From: UBA12087 sp964370815
GTDB lineage: Bacteria > Chloroflexota > Anaerolineae > Anaerolineales > Villigracilaceae
Length of the DNA: 64,000 bases
Direction: 5' to 3'
Assembly: GCA_964370815.1 (NCBI GenBank)
Contig: CAYJKQ010000005.1
Location: 124,001 to 188,000 of the forward strand
The notes below the pieces were generated by a model, which did no database searches, was not told the origin of the DNA, and worked only from the letters and a program-made list of their open reading frames with translations. A program made the position numbers and the translations under genes. Position 1 is the first letter of the stretch; each line of letters begins with the position of its first letter. This document shows positions 8,320 to 17,281 of this stretch, piece by piece.

Positions 8320-8994
8320 ATGACCCCTATAATCAAACGATTGTCCTTTCATCCAGTTTTTTCATCCTTGGACAAGTCTACAATAAAATTCCTTGCTGAT
8401 TCCGGAGTTGAAAAACATTTTAATAAAGATGCATACATTACCCACTTGGAAGATATTTGGCCTTTTTTTTTCATCGTCCTGGAAGGGAGTGTGGAAGCAA
8501 CAAAAATATCCCTGGAGGGTCGGACCCTGCTGGTCAGTGTTTTTGCTAAGGACGATATGTTTTGGGGTCCTGCATTTTTTCACGAAAACGCTCGCATGCC
8601 TGTCATTTTGCAAGCTGATCAGCCAAGCGAAATATTTTTATGGTCAAAAGAAATCCTGCAACCCATCATTTTAGAGAATAGCAAGCTGGCATGGGAAATC
8701 TCGCGCAAAATGGTTGAATACATGATGCGCGTCAGTTCCATGGTCGATGGACTCGCCTTTCAAACTGTTGGTGGCAGAGTGGCACAATTCCTCCTTGATC
8801 AATACCCTGTAACTCAGAAAAATCTTCCAAGAAATATAACTCTTGTTGACATTGCCGCTCGAACAGGGACAACCAGCGAAATGGTTTGCAGGCTTCTCCA
8901 ACAATTCTCAAATAACGGGGCAATAGAGATCACTCGAACGGAATTTTCAATAATGGATAGGTCGAAATTAGAGAGCATCGCCAGTAAATCCTGA
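8320..8994 (+). CDS. Crp/Fnr-family transcriptional regulator 2
   Basis: The 224-residue protein has a Crp barrel (IVLEGSVEATKISLEGRTLLVSVFAKDDMFWG) and a C-terminal helix-turn-helix (VDIAARTGTTSEMVCRLLQQF). The reading frame opens at a GTG (8308), but ATG 8320 is preferred because GTGGAG lies 6 nt before it. It is divergent in sequence from its upstream neighbour, so the pair is not a recent duplication. A tandem regulator pair may form a heterodimer or respond to two signals; this is inference. Confidence 0.85.
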   Translation: MTPIIKRLSFHPVFSSLDKSTIKFLADSGVEKHFNKDAYITHLEDIWPFFFIVLEGSVEATKISLEGRTLLVSVFAKDDMFWGPAFFHENARMPVILQADQPSEIFLWSKEILQPIILENSKLAWEISRKMVEYMMRVSSMVDGLAFQTVGGRVAQFLLDQYPVTQKNLPRNITLVDIAARTGTTSEMVCRLLQQFSNNGAIEITRTEFSIMDRSKLESIASKS

Positions 8995-9563
8995 AATAAC
9001 GTCCATAAGATCTTAATGAAATAGCCAATCTTTCTTTATGCACCTTCGCCAGGAATTATTTTATTTTAAAATGGACCTGACAACGGCTTCTTGCCATCAT
9101 ACTGCTCTGAAAACCGATCAATTGATCAGAAGATCATTAGACACTGGATTGACATATCAATTTCATAAAAAAGTCTATAATCTTATTACGCAATTTTTTT
9201 GTTCTCCATTCCTGGGTATGAACATATCAAGAGATTGATCAATTTTAGAATATATTTCAGGCAAATGACTTTGATCGGGGTTGTAATTATAAAATTCCTG
9301 TTTCTAAAATTAATGGATCGTTCGTGGTCTACTCAGATATAAAATCCATTGTTTCTTAAAATTTATCCCCCGCATTTCTGATATGCACTTCCTGGTTTGA
9401 TATTTATCACCGGATTTGTATTACTGTGAATATTACTTTTTCTTGCGTTAACGCAAGTTATTGAAAAAGTACTTGTGATAAAGTGCACACATAGGTTTAA
9501 ATTGCGAATGCCGCCTGATAATTTTCTGGTGGCAGGCGTTAATTCAATATAAGGAGAGAAGAA
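8995..9563. other. intergenic region with several dyads
   Basis: No convincing gene is present in this 569-bp A/T-rich block between the regulators and the lipoprotein gene. It contains the dyads GATCAATTGATC (9116-9127) and ATCAA-N4-TTGAT (9226-9239), and the TTGCGTTAACGCAA palindrome noted separately. These are plausible Crp/Fnr-type binding sites, unproven. Confidence 0.5.
9443..9456. promoter_or_regulatory. palindromic operator, copy 1
   Basis: TTGCGTTAACGCAA is a perfect palindrome (extending to 16 bp with flanking C and G) about 110 bp upstream of the lipoprotein start. A copy differing at one base lies upstream of the membrane-protein gene at 11357. Two near-identical dyads ahead of neighbouring genes suggest one regulator. 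Confidence 0.55.
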
Positions 9564-11117
9564 ATGAAGAAATCGTATCCAGTTTTTGCCATCTTGCTGA
9601 TCGCTGCCTTTGTCCTTTCGGCGTGTGCCCCAGTAGCCACTGCTGAGCCGACAACTCCTCCAGACGAAACGCAAGCAACACTTCCATCGGAGGCAGCCCC
9701 TCCAACAGAAGTTGTAACCCTGCCTCCCGAAGTTACCGACGAACCTGTCGAAGCAAGTATCTGGGAGCAGGAGTATATATCAGAAGTACCACCTATCATG
9801 ATGATCGACCCGTATTTCAAGATTTTTGGGCAGTCACAGGTAGCCGTTCCCTATTATTATGAAGATGCAGTTAAATTGGCAGGGCACTCATGTGGTGCGA
9901 CAACAGGCGCATGGACGATCACCCGCAAGGCTCTCGAGGAGCTTTATCCAAACGGGGAGATCCCTGTACGAGGCCAGATCACTGTCGAAGCCCCTGGTGC
10001 AGAGGATGAGTGGTTTGTTGGTGTGTTTGGTGAGATCATCACTTTTGTCACAGGTGCAGCTCCCAAAACTGGTTTCATTGGTTCTGAGTTTGGAGAAACC
10101 AATGACCTATTTGTGCGCCAAAATAAAATGGTGTACCCGGAAGAACCCACTGGAACCTTACCTCCAAAAATGGAGTGGGTGTTCACACGACTTGACACCG
10201 GCAGAAAAGTTGGTGTTGTCTTCAATCTTTCCATTATTACCCCGCTCGCAACCGAAGAGCGACAGGCGATGGGCAAGAAGATGGCTTTGGGTGAAGCAAC
10301 TCCTGAAGAAGCCGCAGACTATGTGAAATACTGGAATGATAGAGCCATTTTTGTTTTGGAAAATGAAGCTATGGATGGCTTTTTCACTGTCACTGTTTAC
10401 GAAGAAGGATTGGAACAAACCCCGCCCTCGATCGTATCTGGTTTGGAGTCAGTGCCGGCAGATGAATTTGCCTGGGATCAGGCTTATATAGCTGAAGTTC
10501 CACCAATTATGATGATCGATCCATACTTTCAGATTTTTGGTCAATCACAAGATGCCATTCCCTACTATTACGATGAGGCGGTTAAATTAGCCGGTCATTC
10601 TTGCGGAGCGGTAACAGGCGCCTGGACAATTGCCCGCAAAGCCCTTGAAGTGCTATATCCCAACGAGGAGATCCCGGTGCGTGGTCAAATTGCAGTGGAA
10701 GCCCCGGGTGCTGAGGATGAATGGTTTGTTGGTGTCTTTGGTGACGTCATCACCTTTGTTACCGGTGCGTCTCCACATACAGGGTTCATCGGTGCAGAGT
10801 TTGGAAAGGCGAACGATGTCTTTATCCGTCAAAACAAAATGGTTTATTCCCTGGAACCAACCAACCAGCTTCCCCCAATGCGCGAGTGGATTTTCACCCG
10901 CCTGGATACTGGTAAAAAAGTAGGCATCAAATTCAACCTGGTGATCATCACCCCTCTTCCCACTCCAGGGCGTATATCCATGGGAAAGAAAATGGCTGCA
11001 GGTGAAGCTACTGCTGAAGAAGCTGCAGACTATATCAAATACTGGAATGATCGAGCCATATTTGTATTGGATAATGCAGATATGGATGGCTTTTTCTCTG
11101 TGAAAATTTATGAATAG
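9564..11117 (+). CDS. lipoprotein with two tandem FmdE-like domains
   Basis: The 517-residue product has a lipoprotein signal (hydrophobic stretch then LSAC, Cys 21) and a Thr/Pro/Glu-rich linker to residue about 65. Two repeats of about 220 residues follow (about 66-290 and 301-517), nearly identical over long blocks such as PPIMMIDPYF, GHSCGA-TGAWTI and EAPGAEDEWFVGVFG. The GHxCGxxTGAW segment and the following ALxxLYP and VTGA elements resemble the FmdE family, whose His/Cys residues bind metal. RBS AAGGAG precedes the ATG. Location: outer face of the membrane. Likely a redox or metal-handling protein; the substrate is unknown. Confidence 0.75.
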   Translation: MKKSYPVFAILLIAAFVLSACAPVATAEPTTPPDETQATLPSEAAPPTEVVTLPPEVTDEPVEASIWEQEYISEVPPIMMIDPYFKIFGQSQVAVPYYYEDAVKLAGHSCGATTGAWTITRKALEELYPNGEIPVRGQITVEAPGAEDEWFVGVFGEIITFVTGAAPKTGFIGSEFGETNDLFVRQNKMVYPEEPTGTLPPKMEWVFTRLDTGRKVGVVFNLSIITPLATEERQAMGKKMALGEATPEEAADYVKYWNDRAIFVLENEAMDGFFTVTVYEEGLEQTPPSIVSGLESVPADEFAWDQAYIAEVPPIMMIDPYFQIFGQSQDAIPYYYDEAVKLAGHSCGAVTGAWTIARKALEVLYPNEEIPVRGQIAVEAPGAEDEWFVGVFGDVITFVTGASPHTGFIGAEFGKANDVFIRQNKMVYSLEPTNQLPPMREWIFTRLDTGKKVGIKFNLVIITPLPTPGRISMGKKMAAGEATAEEAADYIKYWNDRAIFVLDNADMDGFFSVKIYE

Positions 11118-11195
11118 ATATCCCGTGAGTATCTGTATCAAAACGATTTTGAAGCATTCATCAAGCTGATGTATACAGGTTAGGGGACTCCAGAT

Positions 11196-11234
11196 TGTTA
11201 TAAGGCGGATACTAAATGTATCTGCCTTATAACA
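11196..11234 (+). other. 17-bp hairpin after lipoprotein gene
   Basis: The arms TGTTATAAGGC-GGATAC and GTATC-TGCCTTATAACA pair with one mismatch around a 5-nt loop. No T-run follows, so it may act as an mRNA 3'-end stabiliser or weak terminator. Confidence 0.6.
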
Positions 11235-11285
11235 GTGGAGTGACAGAGAAGAAACGAATCAGTAATTCAAAATAAAAGGAAAGAT

Positions 11286-11299
11286 TTGCGTTAAAGCAA
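11286..11299. promoter_or_regulatory. palindromic operator, copy 2
   Basis: TTGCGTTAAAGCAA matches the palindrome at 9443-9456 at 13 of 14 positions and lies about 58 bp upstream of the next start codon. Confidence 0.5.
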
Positions 11300-11356
11300 C
11301 GCATCAACAATAAAATTGTGATATTCTACACATATAAACTTATAATGGAGGCATTA

Positions 11357-12202
11357 ATGAAAGAAACTTCTCAAAAGAACCGCACGATCATGTCCATCAT
11401 TGCCATTATTCTAGGTTTATTGATGGTAACCATAATTCCTTTCCTGGTTCAGACCTCCCTCGAGAGAGTCCTGCATGGTTTGGATGAACATGTCAAAGCT
11501 GGAAACCCAACCTTTTCCAGTGGGCTACCGCTTTTTGATCTCTTCTATCCTGTCTGGCGGGCATTCATTTTTGTGGCTGGCGCAGCACTGATCGTCATCT
11601 CCCAGGAGATCAGAAAAGGTGAAGAGTGGACTTACCAGATCGCCATGTCATTATTTGCATTGCCTGCCATAGGTGGTATGTTCATGTTCCTGCCATACAT
11701 AAGTTGGGTGGATGGATTCCCGTTACCGATGCTTATCTCAGTGATCGGTTTGATAGGTTATTTTAGTTTCATTTTTCTGCGCAAAGCTGAAACAATTCAA
11801 AAATGGACCCGTTTTGCAGCGCTTACCTTCATTGGCATGTTATCCACCCACGCCTTTACGATCGGGATCGGTGCACAACGCACCATGGCCACCCGCCCGG
11901 GTTATCCTTTCTATCCGGATTTTACCTGGTGGTTGTTCAATTGGGTGGGAGAAGTGAACTGGGTGGCTGTGATCCTGCTTTTCCTCTCAATTCCTTTACT
12001 TTCGATTGGGAAACGCAAGGGTTGGTGGCTGGCCATTATTGGAACGATCGCCATCCTGATGATCGATATACCAACCCAGTTCTTCCGCACAAAAACATTG
12101 GATTATCTTTATGGCACATTACTGGGGTTTGGAGTGTTGTTCTTCACAATTGTGCCTTTCTTCAAAAAGCATTTGATTGTGGAAGAGATCGAAGAAGAAT
12201 AA
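11357..12202 (+). CDS. polytopic membrane protein, family A copy 2
   Basis: The 281-residue protein has about eight membrane segments and is a paralogue of 6639-7511 (shared FYPVWRAFIFVAGAAL, LPAIGG, and C-terminal DYLYGTLLGFGVLFFTIVPFFKK). ATG 11357 is chosen because GGAGG lies 6 nt before it; an open frame continues upstream to 11318 without an RBS. It begins the plus-strand run of membrane genes. No catalytic motif is recognised. Family role unknown. Confidence 0.82.
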   Translation: MKETSQKNRTIMSIIAIILGLLMVTIIPFLVQTSLERVLHGLDEHVKAGNPTFSSGLPLFDLFYPVWRAFIFVAGAALIVISQEIRKGEEWTYQIAMSLFALPAIGGMFMFLPYISWVDGFPLPMLISVIGLIGYFSFIFLRKAETIQKWTRFAALTFIGMLSTHAFTIGIGAQRTMATRPGYPFYPDFTWWLFNWVGEVNWVAVILLFLSIPLLSIGKRKGWWLAIIGTIAILMIDIPTQFFRTKTLDYLYGTLLGFGVLFFTIVPFFKKHLIVEEIEEE

Positions 12203-12277
12203 TACCGGGTGCATTCAATTCCTGAGCATGGCGTATTTTTTATCGATTACGCCAAGCTCATCTGGTTATTAAAAACT

Positions 12278-12457
12278 ATGAAAATTGACCCTTACAAATA
12301 TCCTGTTGTCATTATTTCAGCATTTGTGATCGGCATGCTCATTGCATTTGCTTTTGGATTTCGCCCGCAACATGGCTCAACAGATCGGAGCGGGCGTGGG
12401 CAGTTGCCACCAGTAATGGTTCAAAATGCCCTCTTCTGGGAGTTCCCGATCACATGA
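12278..12457 (+). CDS. small single-pass membrane protein
   Basis: The product of about 59 residues has one membrane helix (VVIISAFVIGMLIAFAFGF) and a Gly/Arg-rich tail. Its stop overlaps the start of the NapH-like gene (ATGA), which argues that it is translated and coupled. The frame remains open upstream to 12209; ATG 12278 (MKIDPYK) is the likely start although no strong RBS is visible. Possibly a small subunit of the downstream ferredoxin membrane protein. Confidence 0.55.
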   Translation: MKIDPYKYPVVIISAFVIGMLIAFAFGFRPQHGSTDRSGRGQLPPVMVQNALFWEFPIT

Positions 12458-13281
12458 CTGCTAAAAATATTTCCAGTTTGATGAAAATTCGCAATGGGAT
12501 GCTGATGTTTGCCGTGATCGGCACTTTCTTAATAGGCATCCGTCATTTGTTACCTGGTGAAGCAGGCAGCGGTGGTTCGTTTGATGCTTTTTGTCCATTT
12601 GGTGCTATTGAAACCATGTGGAAATATGTCACCACACGCCAAACATTGTTAAGCACCAACCTGCTCAATTTTTCCATCCTCGGCGGTACGCTGGCTGTAT
12701 CGTTGGTAGCCGGGCGTGCCTTCTGTGGTTGGATGTGCCCATTGGGCGCAGTGCAGGAATGGTTGGCAAAGTTGGGGCGGTGGCTGGCGGGCGAAAAAAG
12801 TCACGTTAGAGGCAAACCAGGCAAATTCCTCTTGCCGTTGCGATTACCGGAAACGGTTGACCGCCCGCTGCGTTATGTCAAATACTTCATTCTGGCGCTT
12901 ATAATCATCGCCAGCGCATTTGCGGTTTACCCTCCCTTGTACCACTTCTGTCCGGTTCGTGCCATCTTCAGTTTCAGACTGACCAGCGCTTTACTATGGA
13001 GCGTTCTGTTAATTTTTATAATCACTTCTTTGCTGGTGGAGCGAATTTGGTGCAAATATCTTTGCCCTCTCGGTACAGCATTGGCTATCTTCAATAAAAT
13101 TTCCCCGATCCGTTTGCATGCAGATTTTAATTCCTGCAACCACTGCAGGCGTTGTGATGTTGAATGCTCAATGAGTATCAAGGATGTCCCCGATCACCTT
13201 ACTGATGCTGAGTGCATCCGTTGTTTGGAGTGCTTGGAAACTTGTTCACACGATGATGCATTAACATTGCATGTACTATGA
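12454..13281 (+). CDS. NapH/NosR/CcoG-like 4Fe-4S membrane protein
   Basis: The 275-residue protein has about five membrane helices carrying CP motifs (CPFGAIE, CGWMCPLGAVQ, CKYLCPLG) typical of the NapH/NosR/CcoG group. It ends in two 4Fe-4S motifs, CNHCRRCDVEC and CIRCLECLETC. This group moves electrons from the quinol pool across the membrane to periplasmic partners or reduces metal centres. It overlaps the small gene before it. The nearby FmdE-like lipoprotein is a candidate periplasmic partner; that pairing is inference. Confidence 0.85.
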   Translation: MTAKNISSLMKIRNGMLMFAVIGTFLIGIRHLLPGEAGSGGSFDAFCPFGAIETMWKYVTTRQTLLSTNLLNFSILGGTLAVSLVAGRAFCGWMCPLGAVQEWLAKLGRWLAGEKSHVRGKPGKFLLPLRLPETVDRPLRYVKYFILALIIIASAFAVYPPLYHFCPVRAIFSFRLTSALLWSVLLIFIITSLLVERIWCKYLCPLGTALAIFNKISPIRLHADFNSCNHCRRCDVECSMSIKDVPDHLTDAECIRCLECLETCSHDDALTLHVL

Positions 13282-13361
13282 TCCTGTCGGAATTTTGTGT
13301 AAAATAAGTAAATCTTTGATAAGACGCAGCTTTCATTAGCATTGGTTTATACTTGAATCCC

Positions 13362-14048
13362 ATGCAACATTCCAGGCTTGAAGCTTTATTTAAAAAAATT
13401 CACCAATTTGAAAATTTGCCGCGTGAAACACTGGAGCGAATCGCAAAAGTAGCTCTCCCGCGTCATTTTGACGCAGGTCAGGTGATATACATTGAAGGCG
13501 AACCAGCCGAAAAAGTTTATTTATTGGAGCAAGGCTGGGTAAAAGCCACACGTATTTCACGCGATGGGCGTGAACAGGCAATGATGTTTTTTAGCTCGGG
13601 GGAGATATTCGGTGATATTGCCATATTTGCCGAAAAGGAATATCCGGGCACAGTAGTGGCACTTGAAGAAGTGGATTTGTGGGTCATCCCTGCCAGCGAA
13701 TTTAGGGCATTGGTGGAACAGGATATTGTGCTGGCGATGGCTATTATTCGGCGGTTGAGTGATCGTGTGCTGCACTATATCGGGCTGGTCGAAGATCTTT
13801 CCTTGCGAAATGTTGAATCCCGCCTGGTCAACACCCTGCTGCAGCATGCGGAAACCTGTGACGGTCAGTTGGTTGTACCGCGGCGCAACTGGACGACTTT
13901 CGATGAGATGGCAATCCGCCTGGGTACCGTGCGGGATGTTCTCAGCCGTGCTTTTAAAACTTTGGAGGCTGACGGACTTCTCGAAGTAAAGAGGCACCAA
14001 ATTATCTTGTTGGATCCAAAAGAATTAGCTCGTCGTGGAAATTTGTGA
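13362..14048 (+). CDS. Crp/Fnr-family transcriptional regulator 3
   Basis: The protein of about 228 residues has a cNMP-binding barrel (FDAGQVIYIEGEPAEKVYLLEQGWVKAT) and a C-terminal winged helix (TFDEMAIRLGTVRDVLSRAFKTLEADGLLEV). It resembles Dnr-type NO/redox regulators in layout, without an N-terminal Cys cluster. The frame opens at TTG 13353; ATG 13362 is the more likely start. It is the third Crp/Fnr gene in this cluster and is followed by the BON gene. Confidence 0.87.
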   Translation: MQHSRLEALFKKIHQFENLPRETLERIAKVALPRHFDAGQVIYIEGEPAEKVYLLEQGWVKATRISRDGREQAMMFFSSGEIFGDIAIFAEKEYPGTVVALEEVDLWVIPASEFRALVEQDIVLAMAIIRRLSDRVLHYIGLVEDLSLRNVESRLVNTLLQHAETCDGQLVVPRRNWTTFDEMAIRLGTVRDVLSRAFKTLEADGLLEVKRHQIILLDPKELARRGNL

Positions 14049-14126
14049 AATATAACACGACTAATGTCGTATACAAGATCTAGAGCAGTTTGTACAATAG
14101 GTGCAAGTTGAATTTTATGAGGCACC

Positions 14127-14426
14127 TTGATACACAAACTGCAAAAGCCCCCAGACATATTAATACGATCCGAGATACTTAAACAATTAGCATCAGATGA
14201 GCGGATTGCAGATATAAACCTGCGCGTCGGTGTTGTTAATGGCATCGCACACCTTGCGGGTGTTGTCTCTTCGATCGAGATACGCACAGCAGCAGCCAAT
14301 CTTGCCAGAGATGTACAAGGCGTACGGGGTGTGGTTAATCGAATTGAAGCTCCGGGAGCACCTAGTCCCGGAAGATCTATCAATCTCAATCTTGAAAGTG
14401 ATAAGGAAAATATTGATTATGAATAA
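14127..14426 (+). CDS. BON-domain protein
   Basis: The 99-residue protein has the BON pattern (ILKQLASDERIADINLRVGVVNGIAHLAGVVSS then a second half with VQGVRGVVNRIE). BON domains bind lipid or membranes and occur in envelope-stress proteins. The start is a TTG at 14127 with GAGG about 5 nt upstream. It has no signal peptide. The gene overlaps the next one by 8 nt. Confidence 0.75.
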   Translation: MIHKLQKPPDILIRSEILKQLASDERIADINLRVGVVNGIAHLAGVVSSIEIRTAAANLARDVQGVRGVVNRIEAPGAPSPGRSINLNLESDKENIDYE

Positions 14427-14709
14427 AGTACTTAACAAATGGTTTCGACAGATCCACCGCTGGATCGCAATACCCACTGCACTTTTGATCCCGATCGCAG
14501 TGGTGATCAAGCTGGTTGGAAGCCAGGAAGTCATCGCTGCCTGGGAAAAATTAGATAAGGTTCCTTCGATCTTGATGCTATTCATGGCAATCACGGGTTC
14601 TTATTTGTATTTGCTCCCTTATATCTCTAAAGGGATCCGAAAGAAGAAACAAGCACAAATTCAAAAGGAGACAACTGTAAAAATTAATGAAAACCGCCAA
14701 AGTATTTAA
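14419..14709 (+). CDS. small two-helix membrane protein
   Basis: The product of about 96 residues begins MNKVLNKWFRQIHRWIAIP and has two hydrophobic helices joined by a short polar loop, ending in a Lys-rich tail. The WFRQIHRWIAIP start resembles the first helix of PepSY-type membrane proteins, but the domain is not complete. ATG 14419 lies inside the end of the BON gene, giving coupled translation. It overlaps the cupin gene by 23 nt. Confidence 0.65.
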   Translation: MNKVLNKWFRQIHRWIAIPTALLIPIAVVIKLVGSQEVIAAWEKLDKVPSILMLFMAITGSYLYLLPYISKGIRKKKQAQIQKETTVKINENRQSI

Positions 14710-15040
14710 TGTAGAAGAGATCCCTAACCCGCATTTTATCAGTGTGCGTCCATTGCACGTCAGTGAGCAGGCGCAATTCGAGCACCTGGTTCTCGAACCA
14801 GGACAGGAACAGAAGAAGCAAGTCGCTTATACAAATGTTTACCTTTATGTGTTGGAAGGGAAAGGAGTTTTGGAGGCAGGATCTGAGACAATTGATCTAT
14901 CCGCTGATATGTTGGTTGAAATACCCCCGGAAACACCACACCGTTTGGTCAATAGTGGTGATACACGCTTGCGCCTGTTGAACATCAAAGCGCCGCGTGC
15001 AGCCAAAACCACGCATGTTGTCATGGAACAAAAGGATTAA
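14687..15040 (+). CDS. cupin-domain protein
   Basis: The 117-residue single-domain cupin has the conserved pattern YTNVYLYVLEGKGVLEAGSETIDLSADMLVEIPPETPHRLVNSGD. Metal-binding residues of cupin motif 2 (PxxxPH) are present, while motif 1 lacks the usual HxH. It may bind a small ligand or metal. It overlaps the preceding membrane gene and is 5 nt from the next gene. Confidence 0.75.
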   Translation: MKTAKVFNVEEIPNPHFISVRPLHVSEQAQFEHLVLEPGQEQKKQVAYTNVYLYVLEGKGVLEAGSETIDLSADMLVEIPPETPHRLVNSGDTRLRLLNIKAPRAAKTTHVVMEQKD

Positions 15041-15045
15041 AGACT

Positions 15046-15441
15046 ATGAAAAAGAGATCCATCCTGAACAGGATTGCAGCCATTCTGGCATTTGTGATTG
15101 GTGCGATGGCGATTTTTGCCGGCGGACAAGTCATCTTAGGTATTCTCCCTGACTATTATGTTATTGATTGGCTCCCAATTTATAACTTTGTGATTGGTAT
15201 TGCTTCAGTCTTATTTACAGCTGTCGTTATCTGGAAAAATACCCGACTGGCACTACCAGCAGCCATTGCTACCTTCAGCCTGAACGCCATTGTGATGGTC
15301 GTATTACAGACAGCTTACCGCGCAGTGGTTGCTGCCGATAGCATCAAAGCCATGACAGTTCGTCTGGTTGTTTGGATGATCATATTGATCTTGCTGTTCG
15401 TGCAGCAAGCAAATGATAAAAAACAAGGAGAACAAAAATGA
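15046..15441 (+). CDS. four-helix membrane protein
   Basis: The 131-residue protein has four hydrophobic helices (for example IAAILAFVIGAMAIFAGGQ and LVVWMIILILLFVQ) and a short Lys-rich tail. No family was recognised. It overlaps the following gene by 4 nt (ATGA), so it belongs to the operon. Confidence 0.72.
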   Translation: MKKRSILNRIAAILAFVIGAMAIFAGGQVILGILPDYYVIDWLPIYNFVIGIASVLFTAVVIWKNTRLALPAAIATFSLNAIVMVVLQTAYRAVVAADSIKAMTVRLVVWMIILILLFVQQANDKKQGEQK

Positions 15442-16268
15442 AAGGAAATCACAAGATCGGAATATTTTTATCTTTTCTTGGAATTCTGGCAGGATTATTG
15501 TGCCTGTATTTCCTGGCTGACACTTACAATACGGTCATCCACACCCATTTCAATGCCGGGCAGTGGGAAGAAAGCAATACCGTTCGATTCGTCTACGCCA
15601 TTCTTGGCTGGCTGGGAACTGCAGCTGGCGCCTTATCCGTCTCTGTATTGTGGGGTTTCCTGAAGAAAAAAGACTGGGCATGGTTCTGGGGTGCGGTAGC
15701 TGCAACAATTCTCCTGCTGGCAGGATTTTTCCCGATGATCCCGGCTGCAGACAGTCATTTGCCTGTTCCCACCCTTTGGGTATTTTTGCTGGCAGCCATT
15801 ATGTGGTTTGGAATGCTTTTCATCGGTGGGGTTGAGAAGAAGATCATTGCGCTGACTTTCGTTGCAGGGCTGGCTTATGTACTTACCTTCATTGATGGTG
15901 TGGCACCAATATCTAAATTCCAAACAACATTCCAGTCAGCAGAAACATTCGTCCAGAACCCAAATACCTTTTGGAATGGTATGTATGTCATTTCGCAACA
16001 GGTCAACTGGTGGGGTGCTGCAGCCTGGGCGATCTTTATTTTTGGTGCGCTCAAATTGAAATCATGGGCGATCCCAGTGGGTATTTTTGCTGCCGTTATG
16101 TCTATGATAGGCGGTTACCCGATGGGTATCCATAATGTTGCTGAAGTTCAACGCTTTTCGTTGTTCCTTCCTGCGCCAATTTTAAGTACAATATTATTGA
16201 TCGTCCTATTGTTGCCTTCCACGCAAAAATTATTAACAGATCAAAAAAAGGTCGGTATGGTTTCATAA
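15438..16268 (+). CDS. polytopic membrane protein, family B copy 1
   Basis: The 276-residue protein has about eight helices. It is a close paralogue of the next gene; long identical blocks include AGFFPMIP, WFGMLFIGG and GLAYVLTFIDGV. It has a YxWWGAAAWAIFIFGALK-type helix near the C-terminus. A strong terminator follows. Function unknown; its context is with heme-copper-oxidase-like and regulator genes. Confidence 0.8.
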   Translation: MKGNHKIGIFLSFLGILAGLLCLYFLADTYNTVIHTHFNAGQWEESNTVRFVYAILGWLGTAAGALSVSVLWGFLKKKDWAWFWGAVAATILLLAGFFPMIPAADSHLPVPTLWVFLLAAIMWFGMLFIGGVEKKIIALTFVAGLAYVLTFIDGVAPISKFQTTFQSAETFVQNPNTFWNGMYVISQQVNWWGAAAWAIFIFGALKLKSWAIPVGIFAAVMSMIGGYPMGIHNVAEVQRFSLFLPAPILSTILLIVLLLPSTQKLLTDQKKVGMVS

Positions 16269-16274
16269 GATCAA

Positions 16275-16318
16275 CGGGCAACACAACCCATCCTTGAGGT
16301 TTTGTTGCCCGTTTTTTT
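16275..16318 (+). terminator. intrinsic terminator
   Basis: The stem CGGGCAACA with TGTTGCCCG (16275-16312 overall) is followed by TTTTTTT. It ends the 14.1-16.3 kb operon. Confidence 0.88.
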
Positions 16319-16401
16319 GAGTGATAATTGGATTTCTTGCAAATAAAATCCGATAAATTTTTCAAGCAAATATTAATCACTTAATGATAAAGAGGCATAT
16401 T

Positions 16402-17193
16402 ATGAAAGGGAATAATAAATTAGGATCTGTCCTTGCAGTGATCGGTATTCTGACCGGGTTGTTGGTTTTATTCTTGTTGGCAAGTATCTATCAAGTAAAT
16501 ATTGATGGCAAGCTGAATGGAGCCAGACCGGATGAAGCCATTACGGTCCAGATCGTCTTTGCACTATTAAGCTGGTTGGGTGTTGCTGCTGGCGCCTTAT
16601 GGGTGATGGTGCTGTATGGCTTCCGAAACAGATCAAGCTGGGCTTGGGTATGGGGTATGGTGGCTGCCACGGTCCAACTCCTGGCAGGTTTCTTCCCAAT
16701 GATTCCCCCTTCCTCCATTGGATTACCGGCTCCGACCATCTGGGTCTTCTTGATCGCTTTGGTTTTGTGGTTTGGAATGTTATTCATTGGTGGTATAAAC
16801 AAGAAGATCATCACCCTGGCTTTTATCAGCGGTCTGGCTTATGTGCTGACCTTTATTGATGGGGTAGGAGCGATCTCCCGCTACCAAACGGAAGCCAAAG
16901 GTTTTATCAGTTCGATGTATGGCATGTCTCAGATGGTCAACTGGTGGGGCGCTATCGTGTGGGCGGTCTTCATATTTGCCCTGGTCAAAGGGAAATCTTG
17001 GGCATTGCCCGTCGGAGTCTTTGCTTCAGCAATGTCTATGTTCGGAGGTTTCCCTGTCGGTCTTACGGATGTGATCGTTCAAGGACGTTTCTCCATGTTT
17101 CTGGTCGCACCCTTGATGAGCACCGGGCTTCTCATCTACCTTCTGTCCCCATCCACACGAAAAATGCTTGATGTACAGAAAGATCCGATCTAA
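16402..17193 (+). CDS. polytopic membrane protein, family B copy 2
   Basis: The product of about 263 residues is a tandem paralogue of 15438-16268 (shared MKGNxKxG start, AGALxVxVL, GFFPMIP, WFGMLFIGG, LAYVLTFIDGV). ATG 16402 is chosen because an AGAGG lies about 8 nt upstream; an earlier in-frame ATG at 16384 lacks an RBS. The intervening terminator implies separate transcription, so the two copies may be differentially expressed. Confidence 0.8.
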   Translation: MKGNNKLGSVLAVIGILTGLLVLFLLASIYQVNIDGKLNGARPDEAITVQIVFALLSWLGVAAGALWVMVLYGFRNRSSWAWVWGMVAATVQLLAGFFPMIPPSSIGLPAPTIWVFLIALVLWFGMLFIGGINKKIITLAFISGLAYVLTFIDGVGAISRYQTEAKGFISSMYGMSQMVNWWGAIVWAVFIFALVKGKSWALPVGVFASAMSMFGGFPVGLTDVIVQGRFSMFLVAPLMSTGLLIYLLSPSTRKMLDVQKDPI

Positions 17194-17281
17194 TAATTGA
17201 TTTTTATCAAATACAATATACGTGATTTGTGATATTTTTAACATGCTGGGATGAAATCACTTATCAGGAGTTAATACTTTG

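Noticed and set aside
9038..9238. 66-codon plus-strand frame in the 9.0-9.2 kb gap
   Set aside because: A/T-rich composition with no RBS, domain or neighbour relation; dyads in the same stretch fit regulatory DNA.
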